From NCBI GenBank assembly GCA_948474755.1, contig CAOLHI010000957.1, forward strand, positions 124,001 to 188,000: a stretch of 64,000 nt of DNA. Direction: 5' to 3'. Under the pieces are notes generated by a model. It searched no databases and had not been told where the DNA came from. It saw only the letters and a list, made by a program, of their open reading frames with translations. Position numbers and translations under genes: made by a program. Shown piece by piece: positions 23,005-34,400 of this stretch; position 1 is the stretch's first letter; each line of letters starts with the position of its first letter. Source of the stretch: Ctenosaura bakeri (taxonomy: Eukaryota; Chordata; Lepidosauria; Squamata; Iguanidae).

Positions 23005-23650
23005 CATACCTGAGTTAACAGAACCTCTTACAAAGAAGCTGCTTTTTACAAAGTGTTTTTATGCTCCAGCCCTTTTTCTTCCCTGTCCTCTGTCTAGCTA
23101 AAGAGGTTTTTTTTTAGCAGTAATGACATTAGAAGGATGGCAAAGGAAAGCTGGAGAAACACAGACTTTGGTGCTGCATTGCAGCAGTCTACAGTAAAAA
23201 ATGCAATAAAGCTGAAGCTGGGAAAGACAGGGTTCTGCTCTAACTGATCCTACGATAGCCGTGTGTCTGCGTCCAACAGGAAAAGTAAACAGCAGCTGCC
23301 TGTAGCATCCCTTACTGGGCATATATGAATAGCAAAAGAAAGATTTTTTTTTTTTTGAGAAGCAAATAGGCCTACCTCAGCAGCTACCCCAGCATGTTAA
23401 AAGGTAAGGATGTAAGTATGGCCACTATAATACAAAAAGTGGAGGCTAGTGAAAGAAAAATAGTATCCCTGGATGCATTTTGGAAGAAGTCTTCAAATGG
23501 TCTCTAGAACATTCAAAATGTTTTATTTATTTAGGCCAGGTTTACCTGCTCTGATTGTTTCAATTCACATGCATATTTTAGTTTCAGATAAAAAGTTTGC
23601 TGAAATATGTAAAGTTGAAGGCTTTCCTGAAATATGTTGGGCTGCTTTTC
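23005..23650 (+). repeat. Unclassified interspersed repeat, copy B
   Basis: It begins CATACCTGAGTTAACAGAAC and includes GGAGAAACACAGACTTTGG, TGCAATAAAGCTGAAGCTGG and CAGCAGCTACCCCAGCATGT. It closes with AAGAAGTCTTCAAATGGTCT and a GATAAAAAGTTTGCTGAAAT segment. It matches copy C in the same order over more than 500 bp. Confidence 0.55.
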
Positions 23651-23933
23651 ATATTTTGATGCACAAGCTCATCTCTTGTCTCACCCTGTTATTTCTGCCT
23701 CAGGTACCAAATATCCTGTTAAAGAAATAATGCTCAGGTATATGTCTGCTTCATTAACTAAGGTATACATATATACCTCATGTATGTAAGATAGTAGACT
23801 TACTGCCAAAGAAGAGGGGGAAATCCACCATGATTATGTTCAGGCAATTTGTTGAAAAGATAATAAAAATAAATTGGTCAAAGGTTAATTGCTTTTATAT
23901 GTGTGTATTATTCTTGATTATAGGGAACATTTT

Positions 23934-24165
23934 AGAGACAGCATGGTACAGTAGTTTGAGTGTTGAACTAGGCCTCTAAAAGTGTTCAAATGCCTACTCA
24001 GCCACAGAAACCCACTGGGTGGCCTTGGGCACGTCACACACTCTCAGCCTTAGAGGAAGGCAAGGACAATCCCCTTTGAACAAATCTTGAGGACAAAACC
24101 TTGTGAGATAAGTCACCTTAGGGTTGCCATGTTTGAAATGACTTGAAGGCACAAAACAACAACAC
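23934..24165 (+). mobile_element. tRNA-derived SINE
   Basis: The tRNA-like head GACAGCATGGTACAGTAGTT is followed by the body CTGGGTGGCCTTGGGCACGT, AACAAATCTTGAGGAC and the tail TGACTTGAAGGCACAAAACA. The head is diverged. Confidence 0.8.
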
Positions 24166-24179
24166 AGTAATGAATACTG

Positions 24180-24415
24180 TGACCTAAATCCAGTTGTTAG
24201 TCCCAACCAGTCACAATGAATAGATGAAATTTACCTAAGTCACTTTTTCAGGAATTGATTCAATGAGTCTACTTCATTTGGAATTAGCAGTTAAACTTAG
24301 ACCTACAATAAAGGTGTAGATGTAGCCCTGGACTGCAGCTCCCAGTATTTCTCATTATGCTATGGGAGCTATGTGTGGTTTGACCATATCTGGGGAACCA
24401 CATGATTTCCACCCC
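24180..24415. repeat. Two adjoining MITE-like fragments
   Basis: 24195-24310 resembles a palindromic repeat seen also at 25498 and 32079 (GAGTCTACTTCATTTGGAAT-like arms). 24318-24415 has CTGCAGCTCCCAGTATTTCT and TCTGGGGAACCACATGATT and matches fragments at 32205 and 53075. No target duplication was recovered. Confidence 0.35.
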
Positions 24416-24957
24416 TGTCCTGTGACTAATTTTTTTTTTTTAAATCGTACTTTTCTTGTGTGCCTGCCTTTTTCATATTATGCACAGTAGTCACATTGAC
24501 TGAGAGATGGTCCTAAGATGATTGATCTGGCCTTTTTAAAAAACTTTCTTTGAAAAGTAATTCTGTGCTACATTAGAAGTTAGTAAAATTAAATACAAAT
24601 TGTTTCTGAAATGCTTTTTGAGACCTCTCTGGAATCTAATTATTCAAGCTATGATCTCTCATCCATCTCTTTGATGAATAAACATAACTTTCCATCTTTT
24701 CCCAGCAGCAGCCCAAGCCACACCTGAGGCAAAAGAAGCACACACTCATCCCACACTGCTGCTGGGTGCTTTTTGAGAGGATAGTGAACCATCTGGAGAG
24801 CAATGCTAAGTTGGCCTGAAATATCTGACTCTGAGGGACCTTCCTCAAAGCCAAACATCATGGGTGGTGGGCTGCATTTGCAACATAGGAAAACTCCTGG
24901 GCCACCACATTCATATGACTTCCCTAGAGGATCTCCTCCCACCCCAGACAGACATTT

Positions 24958-25098
24958 AGGACTTGGGCAAATCACACTACCTCAGCCTCAGACAAAGCCA
25001 AAAGTGAACCCCATCTAAATAAATGTTGCCAAGAAAACTCCATGATATGTTCTCCTTAGGGTTGCCATAAGTTACAAATTACTTGAAGGTACAGAACA
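24958..25098 (+). mobile_element. tRNA-type SINE, 3' part
   Basis: GACTTGGGCAAATCACACTA, TGTTGCCAAGAAAACTCC and GTTGCCATAAGTTACAAATT match the shared SINE body and tail. The head is missing. Confidence 0.7.
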
Positions 25099-25664
25099 AG
25101 GTCTGGAGAATAGCATGCTACCATTTTATGCGATGAGGCAATGTGAATCACCAAATTCACTCCCAACTCCTGATAAAGGTGCTTCATCCTGCTCAGTAGG
25201 AGGACTCACGCTATCTTCTACTGGCAAAACGTTGTGTGCTTAAGCTATGACCATAAGAGTATTTTATCTGTGTAATATAAAGGAGCTGGAAAATACTTAC
25301 CATTTTTCCAGCTTCACAGATATTGGAGAAGTCCCTAAATTTGGATGGGAAACTGGGCCAATTTACATCCATCATGTTTTCTTTGTATTACACATAGTGG
25401 CAAAGGTGTATCTCAGGAACCGAGGAATGTTTCGTATTGTCATACATTATATACATGAATGTAAATGGATAAAAATAAAGCCTAAATTCTCTTGTTAGCC
25501 CTAACTAGTGTAGACTCATTTAAATCATTGGGATTTACCTACGTTTTGATTCACCAACAATTGACTGAATGGGTTTACTCTAATTGCAACTAACCAACAG
25601 GATTCCAGCCTACATGTGCTGTGAATATTGTAAGTCTGTGTTTAATATCATGTATTTTAAAAAT

Positions 25665-26520
25665 ATAGATACACCTCAGTTAACAAAGCCTCTGACAAGC
25701 TACTCTTTACAAAGCTTTTTTTATCAGAACTCAGTCCTGCCCTCCCCTTTTCTTGTCTTCTGTCCAGCTGGAATTTTTTTTCTTTGTGTGGGTTTTTTTT
25801 TTCCAGCATTGGCACTTGTTGGATGGTGAAGGAGGACTGGAGAAAGACAGACTTTCAGCACTGCATAGCACTTGCAATAAAGCTTGACCTTGGAATGAAT
25901 AAGATTCTGTTCTAGACAATTGTATTGTAGGTGTCTTCGCTTAGGTACAACAGGTAAGGTAAACAGCTACCTCCAGAATCATTTACTCATCATGTGTAAA
26001 GAGCAAAACAGAAGGAAAAGGGGAAAGCTGATTAGTCTGCCTTGCCAGCTATCCTGGCATGCTGAAAAGACATAGACCTGCAAGTTTTCCCAAACTTGCC
26101 AAAATGGAAATTATAAGAAAAGTAGACATTATCATCAGCCCTCCATATATATAGATTCTATCAGATCCATTGATTCAACCAATCACAGCTTGAAAATACT
26201 AAAAAAAAAAAAATGCCAAAAAGCAAACTTCAATTCTGCCATATTACTACACCATTGCACATAATGGGACTTGAGCACCCACAAATTTTGGTATCCACAG
26301 GGGGTTGCCTGGAATCAAACCCCAGCAGAAATCTAGGGCCCACTATATTGGGAAAAAGATTCTGAAAAGCAGTTTGGAAGCAGCTTTCTAGTGATCTCTA
26401 GAAGATTCAACATGTTTTTGCTTACTTACGCAAAGATTATTTGGCCAGGTTGCTTCACCTGTGCTTAATGTTAGTTTTGAATAAAAAGTCTGCTGAATCA
26501 TGTTAAACTGCTCTCTTTTG
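25665..26520 (+). repeat. Unclassified interspersed repeat, copy C, interrupted by a Tigger-like MITE
   Basis: It starts ATACACCTCAGTTAACAAAG and parallels copy B: GGAGAAAGACAGACTTTCAG, TTGCAATAAAGCTTGACCTT and TGCCAGCTATCCTGGCATGC. The 26138-26345 MITE follows, then TGATCTCTAGAAGATTCAAC and GAATAAAAAGTCTGCTGAAT. The interruption shows the MITE arrived later. Confidence 0.55.
26138..26345. mobile_element. Tigger/pogo-like MITE
   Basis: The left end has TCAGCCCTCCATATATATAG and the body GATTCAACCAATCACAGCTT. The right end has GGGACTTGAGCACCCACAAA, TTTTGGTATCCACAGGGGGT and AGGGCCCACTATA. This layout is that of vertebrate Tigger-type non-autonomous elements (TA target). Confidence 0.65.
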
Positions 26521-26599
26521 TAGTGTAGGAACCTATCCTTACTCTTTCCATGTTACATCTATTTCCAGTATCAGTTTCTGCTGAAGAATTAAGCCCCAG

Positions 26600-26990
26600 G
26601 AATAAATTGATTTCATTATTTATATTTATTTATTTATTTATTTATTTGTATCCCACCTCTCCATATGGATCGAGGCAGCGAACAAGTTACAAACAGCATG
26701 TATTTCGAAACATTTCTATACATGCCCCCAACAAGCTGGGTACTCATTTTACCGACCTGCAAAAGGATGGAAGGCTGAATCAACCTTGGAGCCGGGCAGG
26801 ATCGAACTCACAACCTTGTGGCTTGCAGTACTGGCATGCCATATGCCTGTACACAGGAGAATGGTATTGCTCCCTGCTTGCTATGCCAGGATTCAGTTTG
26901 CGGACTGCTACTTGGTTGGACTATTGCTTTGGGATTTGCGGACCTACAGTCCAAAAAAAGTTCCCCTTTGTTTCTAGGTCAAGGATGAGC
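26600..26990 (+). repeat. Interspersed repeat with (ATTT)n start
   Basis: An ATTT microsatellite (26616-26647) leads into GTATCCCACCTCTCCATATG, CTGGGTACTCATTTTACCGA and GCCGGGCAGGATCGAACTC. The same text is common in squamate genomes, probably as a LINE or SINE 3' region. The class was not determined. Confidence 0.45.
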
Positions 26991-27988
26991 CACCCAAGGC
27001 TGATGCCTTAACAGGTGTACCCCATGAGGAGTGTGAGGTCCCAAGTTGTGCTTGTTAGAACTTAAGTCTCCATGCAGCCACACTTTTCCTTGGCAGCTGT
27101 TATCAGCTACACCCTATCTGGGTTGAAGGCCTGTGTGAATACATGCTCTCTTTATGTGAAGTATAACCCCATGTGTTGAATGTAACATCTGAATATCAGT
27201 AAATCGAACACACGCCCAATCACCTGACCTTGTCCGCGCACTTTATTCCCCCACCTGCAATCCAAAGCAGCACGAGAGTTTTCCACCCACCCGCCTTAAT
27301 GTCAAGTTTGGAGCTATTTCACACGTAATCTGGCGAGAAGCAACATGTGCGCTCAGAAATGCAAATGATCCTCCTTTCCCGGGTGTCGTGTAAGGTGCGA
27401 TTTTGCAAACACGACACGAGCTTTCCCATTTTATTTTTATTTTTTTTGATGGGCACTTTAAAAAATGTTGGGGATGTCCTTCCAACGTGGGAAGTGACCC
27501 TCCTTGGGGGACGGGAGCGGCGGGAAGAAGCCGCCAGCCTTGCCAAACCCAACGACTTGCGCGATCAGGAAGGGCCGTCCACACCTCCTGCTCTTCCGCG
27601 CGGCCGCAGAGGACATTTCAGGGGTAAACACACAAAGAAAACATTCTCAGCGGCCCACGAAACGTCACGGCATTCGCACCCACGGTTGTCACCGGGCTTG
27701 GAGCCGACAGGAGAGGCAAGGAGGGGCCCCCGGTACTCCTCCGTGGCTCCCGCGTCCCCTGGAGAGGAGAGGGGGGCTGAGGCAACCCATCGTCGCCAAC
27801 CGCCTGCCTTCCCGCGCGGCGCCTTCCCCAGCTTCGCTCCCTCTCTTTTCCGCCCCCCCCCACCACAACTGCCGCCTGTCAGCGGCGGCAGGAAGAGCAG
27901 CGAGAGCAACGGGCCGCCGCCGCTTCCCGTGCCCTGGAGCCCAACAGTCCCAGCAAACCGTGGCGGGGTGGGAGGAGCATCCTGGAAA

Positions 27989-27989
27989 G

Positions 27990-28015
<26 letters not shown>
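27989..28015 (+). repeat. (GCC)9 trinucleotide repeat
   Basis: Nine uninterrupted GCC units lie in the QSER1 CpG island, immediately upstream of the 36-codon uORF. Confidence 0.95.
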
Positions 28016-28019
<4 letters not shown>

Positions 28020-28021
<2 letters not shown>

Positions 28022-28130
28022 GGGTCTCCAACCGCTCGACGGCTCGCGGCCCCTGCGGCCAACCCGGCCGTTGCGCGCTGGAGCTTCCCTGATTCCAAGC
28101 CGCCCTCCCGCCCTCCGCGGCGGAAATTGA
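28020..28130 (+). other. Upstream ORF (36 codons) in the presumed QSER1 5' leader
   Basis: The ATG at 28020 opens a 36-codon frame starting MGLQPLDGSRP and ending ALRGGN with TGA at 28128-28130, 200 nt before the QSER1 start. It acts as a uORF only if transcription starts upstream of it. The reading frame is basic and Pro/Arg-rich, which is what GC-rich DNA gives by chance, so the peptide itself need not matter. Confidence 0.35.
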
Positions 28131-28152
28131 AGGGAGGACCGGGCGAGGGGTG

Positions 28153-28200
28153 GCCGCCGCCGCCGCCCTCCTCCTCCTCCTCCTCCTCCTCCTGCTGCTG
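28153..28200 (+). repeat. Compound repeat (GCC)5(CTC)8(CTG)3
   Basis: Three adjoining pure triplet runs lie about 130 nt upstream of the QSER1 start codon: GCC 28153-28167, CTC 28168-28191 and CTG 28192-28200. This is a typical slippage-prone 5' leader tract. Confidence 0.95.
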
Positions 28201-28330
28201 CCAGCGGGAAGGGGGAGTAGCTCCCACCCTCGCTCGGTCCTCGGAGCCATAACCCCCCGCGCCCCGCGCCCCTCTCCTGGCGCTCGCAGGCCCTCGGCGG
28301 AGCCCCGGCGTCCCCTCCTTCCCCGCTCCG

Positions 28331-28470
28331 ATGATGGACAGGAACTACCCCCCGGCCCCCGCCTATACCGATCCGCTGGCTTCGGCCGCCGCCTCCTCCC
28401 AACCCACCACCGCCTGGGCCTACGAACGGGGCGCCGCCAGCAGCGGCAGCAGCAGCAGCCTCAAGCCCAG
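28331..28470 (+). CDS. QSER1: QSER1 exon 1 (start codon)
   Basis: The start is ATGATG; the first ATG is used here by homology to MMDRNYP (PRR12 begins MDRNYP). The exon encodes 46 residues rich in Ala and Ser and ends SSSSLKP with a split Ser codon (AG|T). The donor CCCAG|GTAAGG is at 28471. It lies inside the CpG island, so the coding sequence is itself GC-rich and slippage-prone (AGC repeats). Confidence 0.93.
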
Positions 28471-31400
28471 GTAAGGAAGGGTCCGTCTTTCCCGCCCGGG
28501 CGCGTCTCCGGGAGGGGGGCCGCGCCAGGCAAGGCCGGGGATTGAGGCGCGGCCTTCGCTCTCCCGGGCGCCCGCGGGGCGTGTTTGGGGCGCCTCGGCC
28601 GAGGTGGGGCCGGCCTCGGCGCCGTGCGGGGCGGAGAAGCGAGTCTCCTCGGGGTGGGCAGGAGGCGAGAGACGCGTCCCCAGGGCCGGGCCCGCCGGTA
28701 GGGGAGCCCTCGGGCCCCAGCGCGCCCCGTCGCCCGGAAGCGCCCGTTGGGACCGGAGGGTGGCCGGAGCGAGGTAAATAAGGCGGCGGAGGGGCGGCGG
28801 GAACAATAGCAGCCGGTGAGGGGAGGGCGCGGGGGGTGTGAGAAGGGGGAACCGGGAGAGTTGCGTTCGGGGCTGCCGCGGAATTTCCAAGCCACGTTTT
28901 TATCTTTCACACACACGCGCGTTTGCTACGACTGTGGTATTTGACTCCCATCTTCGCTCCCGAGGGATGTAGAATCAGCACGGCGGCCGTGCCTTTTCCG
29001 GACTCCGTTACTTTTGGGGGGCAGGGGGTGAGGGTGGCTGTAGCTGCTAAGGAATCCCGTGTGAGCGGGGAAGTTAACTGTGTTTTCTTTTCCTGCTTTC
29101 AAGGTGTGCGTTCAACAAGCGGCTCGGGTTCAAGAGTTCATGTTTACTTCTTGCGTTGCCAAGGGGAACCCCAGCAATACTGTATTAGCTTGTTTGGAGG
29201 TCTGGGGGAGAAAGGAGGAAAGCTTCTCCCTCGCCATAATAAATAGTAATAGGCTAAAGGGAGGCGTTAGAGAAAATATGGTTCAGCTTTGTTAATGGCA
29301 CCTTCTGGAGCGAAGAACGGCGCTTGGGAGGTCTGAGGTTGAAAATGTGGAATTAGGAATGCTGGAAGTCAGGGATAGATAGATAGGCTTTGCTTACTAT
29401 CAGTAATCTCATCTTAAACCACCAGAGACTGCTTTGAGCTCATCCCATTGTTTCCCAGAATCCTTGCATCATTTGGGTTTTATTGTGCCCTCAGTTATTT
29501 TATTGTGTGTATAGATTCAGGGCATATAGCCTGTTGATGGTGAATGTTTGTGTTCCCTAGTTTCAAATTCAGCTTGACCAAGAGTGTTCAGTCCCCAAGG
29601 ACTTGGAAGATAAAACATGGAAACTGGATGGGTTCTTTGATGTTTTCCTAAGAAACAGTTTCTTATCTGTAGCAAGAGAGGAGGTATGACTACCCTGAAA
29701 ATATTAAAATATAGAATGAGGTATTTTACATGTTTTTAATGTAGTTGCAGTGATATATTTTAATGACGAATCAGTTCGGTTCCCTGGGACAGCTGAGGGA
29801 TTGTGAATGCTGTTTTGCGAGTGCTTCACAGTAAACTTGAAGTACAGTTAAAAGTCAGCACGGTACAGATGGGATGTGCAACAAAATGTTGCAATGGATC
29901 CATGGATCTGGCTGCCTTCAGAGGTAACATTTGCATTAATGTAAAAGGCACACTTTTGACCTGTGAATGGCACATAAAAGCAGTAGGTTTCTTGGGGTAG
30001 GGAACTCTCTATGCATGGTCTTCTCTTCTTGTTCTCAACTCAGTCTGCTTTACAGAAACCTTGTATTATGTTCTGAATCACTAGAGATTTGGAAAATGCA
30101 AACAGCCCCAGAAAAGAAGGAAACTTTATGGGATGATGGTCTGGTGGGGAAGGATAGGATGGGGGGAGCAGAAAAGAAAAGAGATGCAGACACCTACAAG
30201 GTAGTATAGAGCGATTAAACGTCATGAATTAATGCAGAATAGCACAAAGAAAAATAGGGAGCACAGATGGAGAAAAGTTTAGTCTCTTTTCCTGATTCTA
30301 GTTGTACTTTTGCATTTCACTTTAGGAGGGTGCAGTGCTGATGAAAGTGATGGGTAGGTTTGGGCTTTCTGGGAAAATGATTGGGTAGGCATAGACAGTG
30401 CTGAAATTTAACCCCTGGCTGCTAAGAAAAAATATTTTGCTACCCGTCCTTTGAATAAGGAGGAGAATAAAGGAAATTGATGTCTCTACCACCTAACTCC
30501 TTTAATCTTGAATAATGTACCCCGTATCTATGACTGTATAGTTCTAACTGATGTTTTTCAATCTTACTTGCTTTACTAGCATGGCATTCCCAGTAGACCT
30601 GTAAAAGCGATAGAAGACAACTTGGTTTTAACATACTCCGTTTACATGTTAGGTCTTGAGTGCTGTAATGAAAGATGCACAGTTGTATATGCAGAAAAAT
30701 TAAAGTAGCCATGTGGTCCTTTGGTCCATGGAAACAGCAGGAAAACCTTTCTCATTGGTGGCCTGATTCTGATTACCTTGTTCAACAAGTAGCCAACCAT
30801 CATTCTTGCAAGTCTCTCCAGAGTTGCTTGCTTACCATTAAGGAAAGTTTTCCTGCCATTTAATGATGGCTGGTGTCAAAAGATCATCCAAACCACCAGG
30901 GCAGTGTAATAACTCAGTATCTTAAGATGACAGAACAGTAAGTGTACAGGTTTGTTGCCTTTTAATGAGCCAGTATGGTGTAGTGGTTTGAGCATTGGAC
31001 TACAACCCTGGAGACCAAAATTTGATTCCCTGTTCAGCCATGCATGTCAACTGGGTGACCTTGGATGTGCCAGACACTCTCAGCCCCAGAAAACTCCATT
31101 AGAGGTTCATCTTAGGGCTGCCATAAAATGATTTGAAGGCACACAACAACAACAAAGAGCGTAGAACAGAGGAAATGAAATGGTAACCAGGTAGATTGAA
31201 GATTGACATCTATTTATAGCACACATATAGGCATTATTTCATAATAATATAAGGGAAGAATAGTCTCCAAGTGGACTCTTTTCCTTCTCTGATAAATCAG
31301 TTATTTCTGCATATCTTGGAATTTCCCTCATGTATGTAGAAACCTCACTCTTTTGTTGTTGGTCCTTTTGCTTTCAAATTAATAAGCATAGAATCGCTGA

Positions 31401-34400
31401 TTCTGCAATTCCAAATGAACAGTAAGCACAGGGCTGTAGAAATTCTTCACTTCTGCACTGCCAATATTCTGCTGTTCATATGGCTGCATTTAAAAAAAAA
31501 ACTTTATGTAAGACTATGTTTTGGTTATATAGAAACCACTGTGTTATTAGAGGGAACATGTAGACTGCAGCAAAATACTACAAAGCACTGTCACTTCCTA
31601 ATAGGAATGTTCCTGTTTAAGGTGTGAAGTAGCAATGATACTTACCTTCACTTTCACCACAGTTATTGTTTTTTGTTGTTTTGCAGCTCACCTTCCACCT
31701 TCAGTAGTTACTAAATGTGATCAAGTCTCAGCGAGCTGTTTTGAGGGGTGGGTGACTTGTTTCCAGGGGGTATTTTTAACTTGTTGTCTGTTGCAGATCT
31801 CATAGTTCTCCTGAGAATGGCAGTACCTCCATCTTGCTTATGGGTGAATTGACTTTGAGCGTTCTCTAGTAGACTGTGGGAGAACCAGTGTGATGTAGTG
31901 ATTTGAGCATTGGACTATGACCCTGGAGACCCGGGTTTGATTCCTCGTCTAGCCATGGAAAATGATTGGGTGATCTTGGGCACATCATATACACTCACCC
32001 CCCCCATGTGATAGGGTCATCTTGGAATTGCTGTAAGTTGAAAATGACTTGAAGGCACACAATAACAACAGTTAGACTGATTCAACTAGACTAAACTATC
32101 CAACTAGAGTAGACCCACTGAAGTGGTGGAACTTATCTAAATGTTGATTTACCAAGTTTTCATGGATTCATTGGATTTACTTCTGTTGAACCTAACAGTA
32201 AGAGTGAAGTGGAACTCATATGGCCCTCTAGATGTTGTTGGAAATCCCAATAGCCCTATTCAGCTTAGTCAGTGATGAGGAATACTGGGAGTCACAACAG
32301 TATGTGGAGGGCTGCATGATTCCCACTCCTGATTTAACCAATCTAATTTTATTTTTAAATGGACTGTCAAGAAAGCAACATCAGCTTTTAGAGCAGTACC
32401 ATGTTCTTTAATTTGAATGGCAGACATAAACGTTGAAATTGTGGTCAGCTCAGAGGAAAGAGATGTTATTTGCTACCTATTCATCCAAGACAGGACTTTC
32501 TAAATGGTGTGCCACAACATGTTAGTGTGTCACCTGAAGTGTGTAGGTGTGTCGCCTACAATTTTGGAAATGTGTGTTATTTATAAATCATATATTTTTA
32601 AAAGTATATGAAAGGTTTTCATGAGATATGTTGTGTCCTCATACATTTTGTTATTACAATTTATGTACATGTCTCTCTCTCTTATGAGGGGTTAGTTTAA
32701 CCTCCAGTTTGCTAGTAAAACTGAATTACTGTGTTACTAAATGATGCATGTCTAAAAAAGTGTGTCACCAACATGAAAAGTTTGGAAAGCTCTGATCCAA
32801 GATATAGTACCTGTCTGAACAGAACCGTTAGCTGTATCTTGAGATAATAGAGCATTTTCGTAGCCTTCTGCTGCTTGTTGAATTGCAATATTAGTTTGTG
32901 TGTGATAAAACATATGAATTCTGTTAACAGCATAAAGTGTGGTCACAGTTCGATGCTTGTGCTGATACTAAAATCCATTCCAAAATGGTGATATATCTGA
33001 AGAAGAAGATTGTAGTCCATAAAAACTAATACCAGATGAAATTGATTAATCTTTAAGGGACCACATGACACTTTGGTACAATTCCAGAATGGATGTGGCA
33101 GCTACCTTAAGCATTTCCCCTCTGTCCTAAGCATAGCAGATCTGCTGCCATGCTGAGGTTACTTGTGTGTTGGCATAGGCAGGAAAAGCTGACATCTGCT
33201 CTTAAGCACAAGAATTACTGTAGGCCATTTGGCTTCCTGTTTGGGGGGAAAGGGGAGACTTTTTAGTGCTGTGGGTATTTAGAGACAGAGTTTTGCTCTA
33301 TTTGCCAGTCAAAATCTATACCCCTCCAACTACCACAATGCATGTTTCCGTTCATGCTGTATGGTTCAGAATTATAAGCGACAGTTTAGTTTTTGTCTTT
33401 GTTTAAAGTTACTTGTGCTCTGCAGATGTAGATGTACGGGAAAGAAATTCATAGTGGAAGTCAGTCATGACTTTCTGTAACAGAATTTTGAAATCCAATA
33501 TCCAGAAGACCAAGACAGACTTGTGGGAGTTAATAACAGAGAGATACTATGGATGATGACATTTCAAATGCTGTTTCTTCATTTTTGTGTATGATCTTGT
33601 TAGTGGCAATGGAGCAAGTCAATTCCCACCACAGATGTTTCTGGACCAGTGAACAAATCTGATTTCTCTTTTTTCTTTCTGTGTGTGTGTGTGTGTGTAT
33701 AAAATAATTAGGTACTAAAGCTGAATATTTAACTTCCAAGATGTCATTTTTCTATTCTCTGCTTTACCTCCTAGTATTTTAACAGCTGAAGTACAGAGAA
33801 AGAGAAAAGCAAACATTGTGTTTGCTCTATGTCATGTATTTAATGCAGGAAATTACACAGGAGGTTGTAGGAATAATTTTTCGTAGATTTTCCTTTATAT
33901 CTGGTTTCAGGATCAGACGTATGTTCTGAGAATGAGATTGATTCAGGTGTAAAAATAATTAGAAGAACCTAATTGATCTGACATATTTATATCCTGGCCT
34001 TTTTCAAGTTAACATACATAGAATTTCCCTCCTTTTGTTCTCACAACCATCCTGTGAGAATGAGGAGTCTAAAAGATAGCAACTGACTCAAGATAACTTA
34101 AGTTTAAAAGCTGAATGGGTATTCAGAGAGAGACCTCACTGGTCAAACTATGACACTCCACTATCGACATAACAGTGGCTCTTGCTTTTTAGCAGGTTTT
34201 TCAGCTTTTCAAAGGGCACAGAATGGGTGTAAGCTCTTGAGGTCACAGCTCTCTTCAACAGGCAGGATAATATCCTGATATCTAAGGTGAAAGTTACCTG
34301 TTCAAACCCAGAAGTGATCAAGGACTAAAATTGTCAGGCAGTATAGAGGTGGGGAAACCAAGGAAGTATGGCTGCTCTGTGAAATGTGTGACCAACATGC

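Larger units (their letters stand above)
27450..28900 (+). promoter_or_regulatory. QSER1: CpG island and promoter of QSER1
   Basis: About 1.4 kb of very GC- and CpG-rich sequence contains QSER1 exon 1 and the start of intron 1. It includes several CGG/GCC runs and poly-G tracts (for example near 28820-28855). No TATA box is evident upstream of the ATG, consistent with a dispersed CpG promoter. Long open frames on both strands here result from high GC and few stop codons. The exact transcription start is not visible. Confidence 0.85.

Noticed and set aside
27347..28252. 301-codon plus-strand open frame
   Set aside because: It is a run-through of the QSER1 CpG island. Its codons follow the GCC/CTC repeats, it has no recognisable domain, and the true start (MMDRNYP) is downstream in another frame.
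27565..28402. Minus-strand frames of 220 and 237 codons
   Set aside because: Poly-Glu, poly-Gly and Arg-rich text is the antisense of the GC-rich island, with no homology that I recognise.
30967..31030. A tRNA gene
   Set aside because: The tRNA-like head cannot form a full cloverleaf and runs into the SINE body; it is the SINE promoter.
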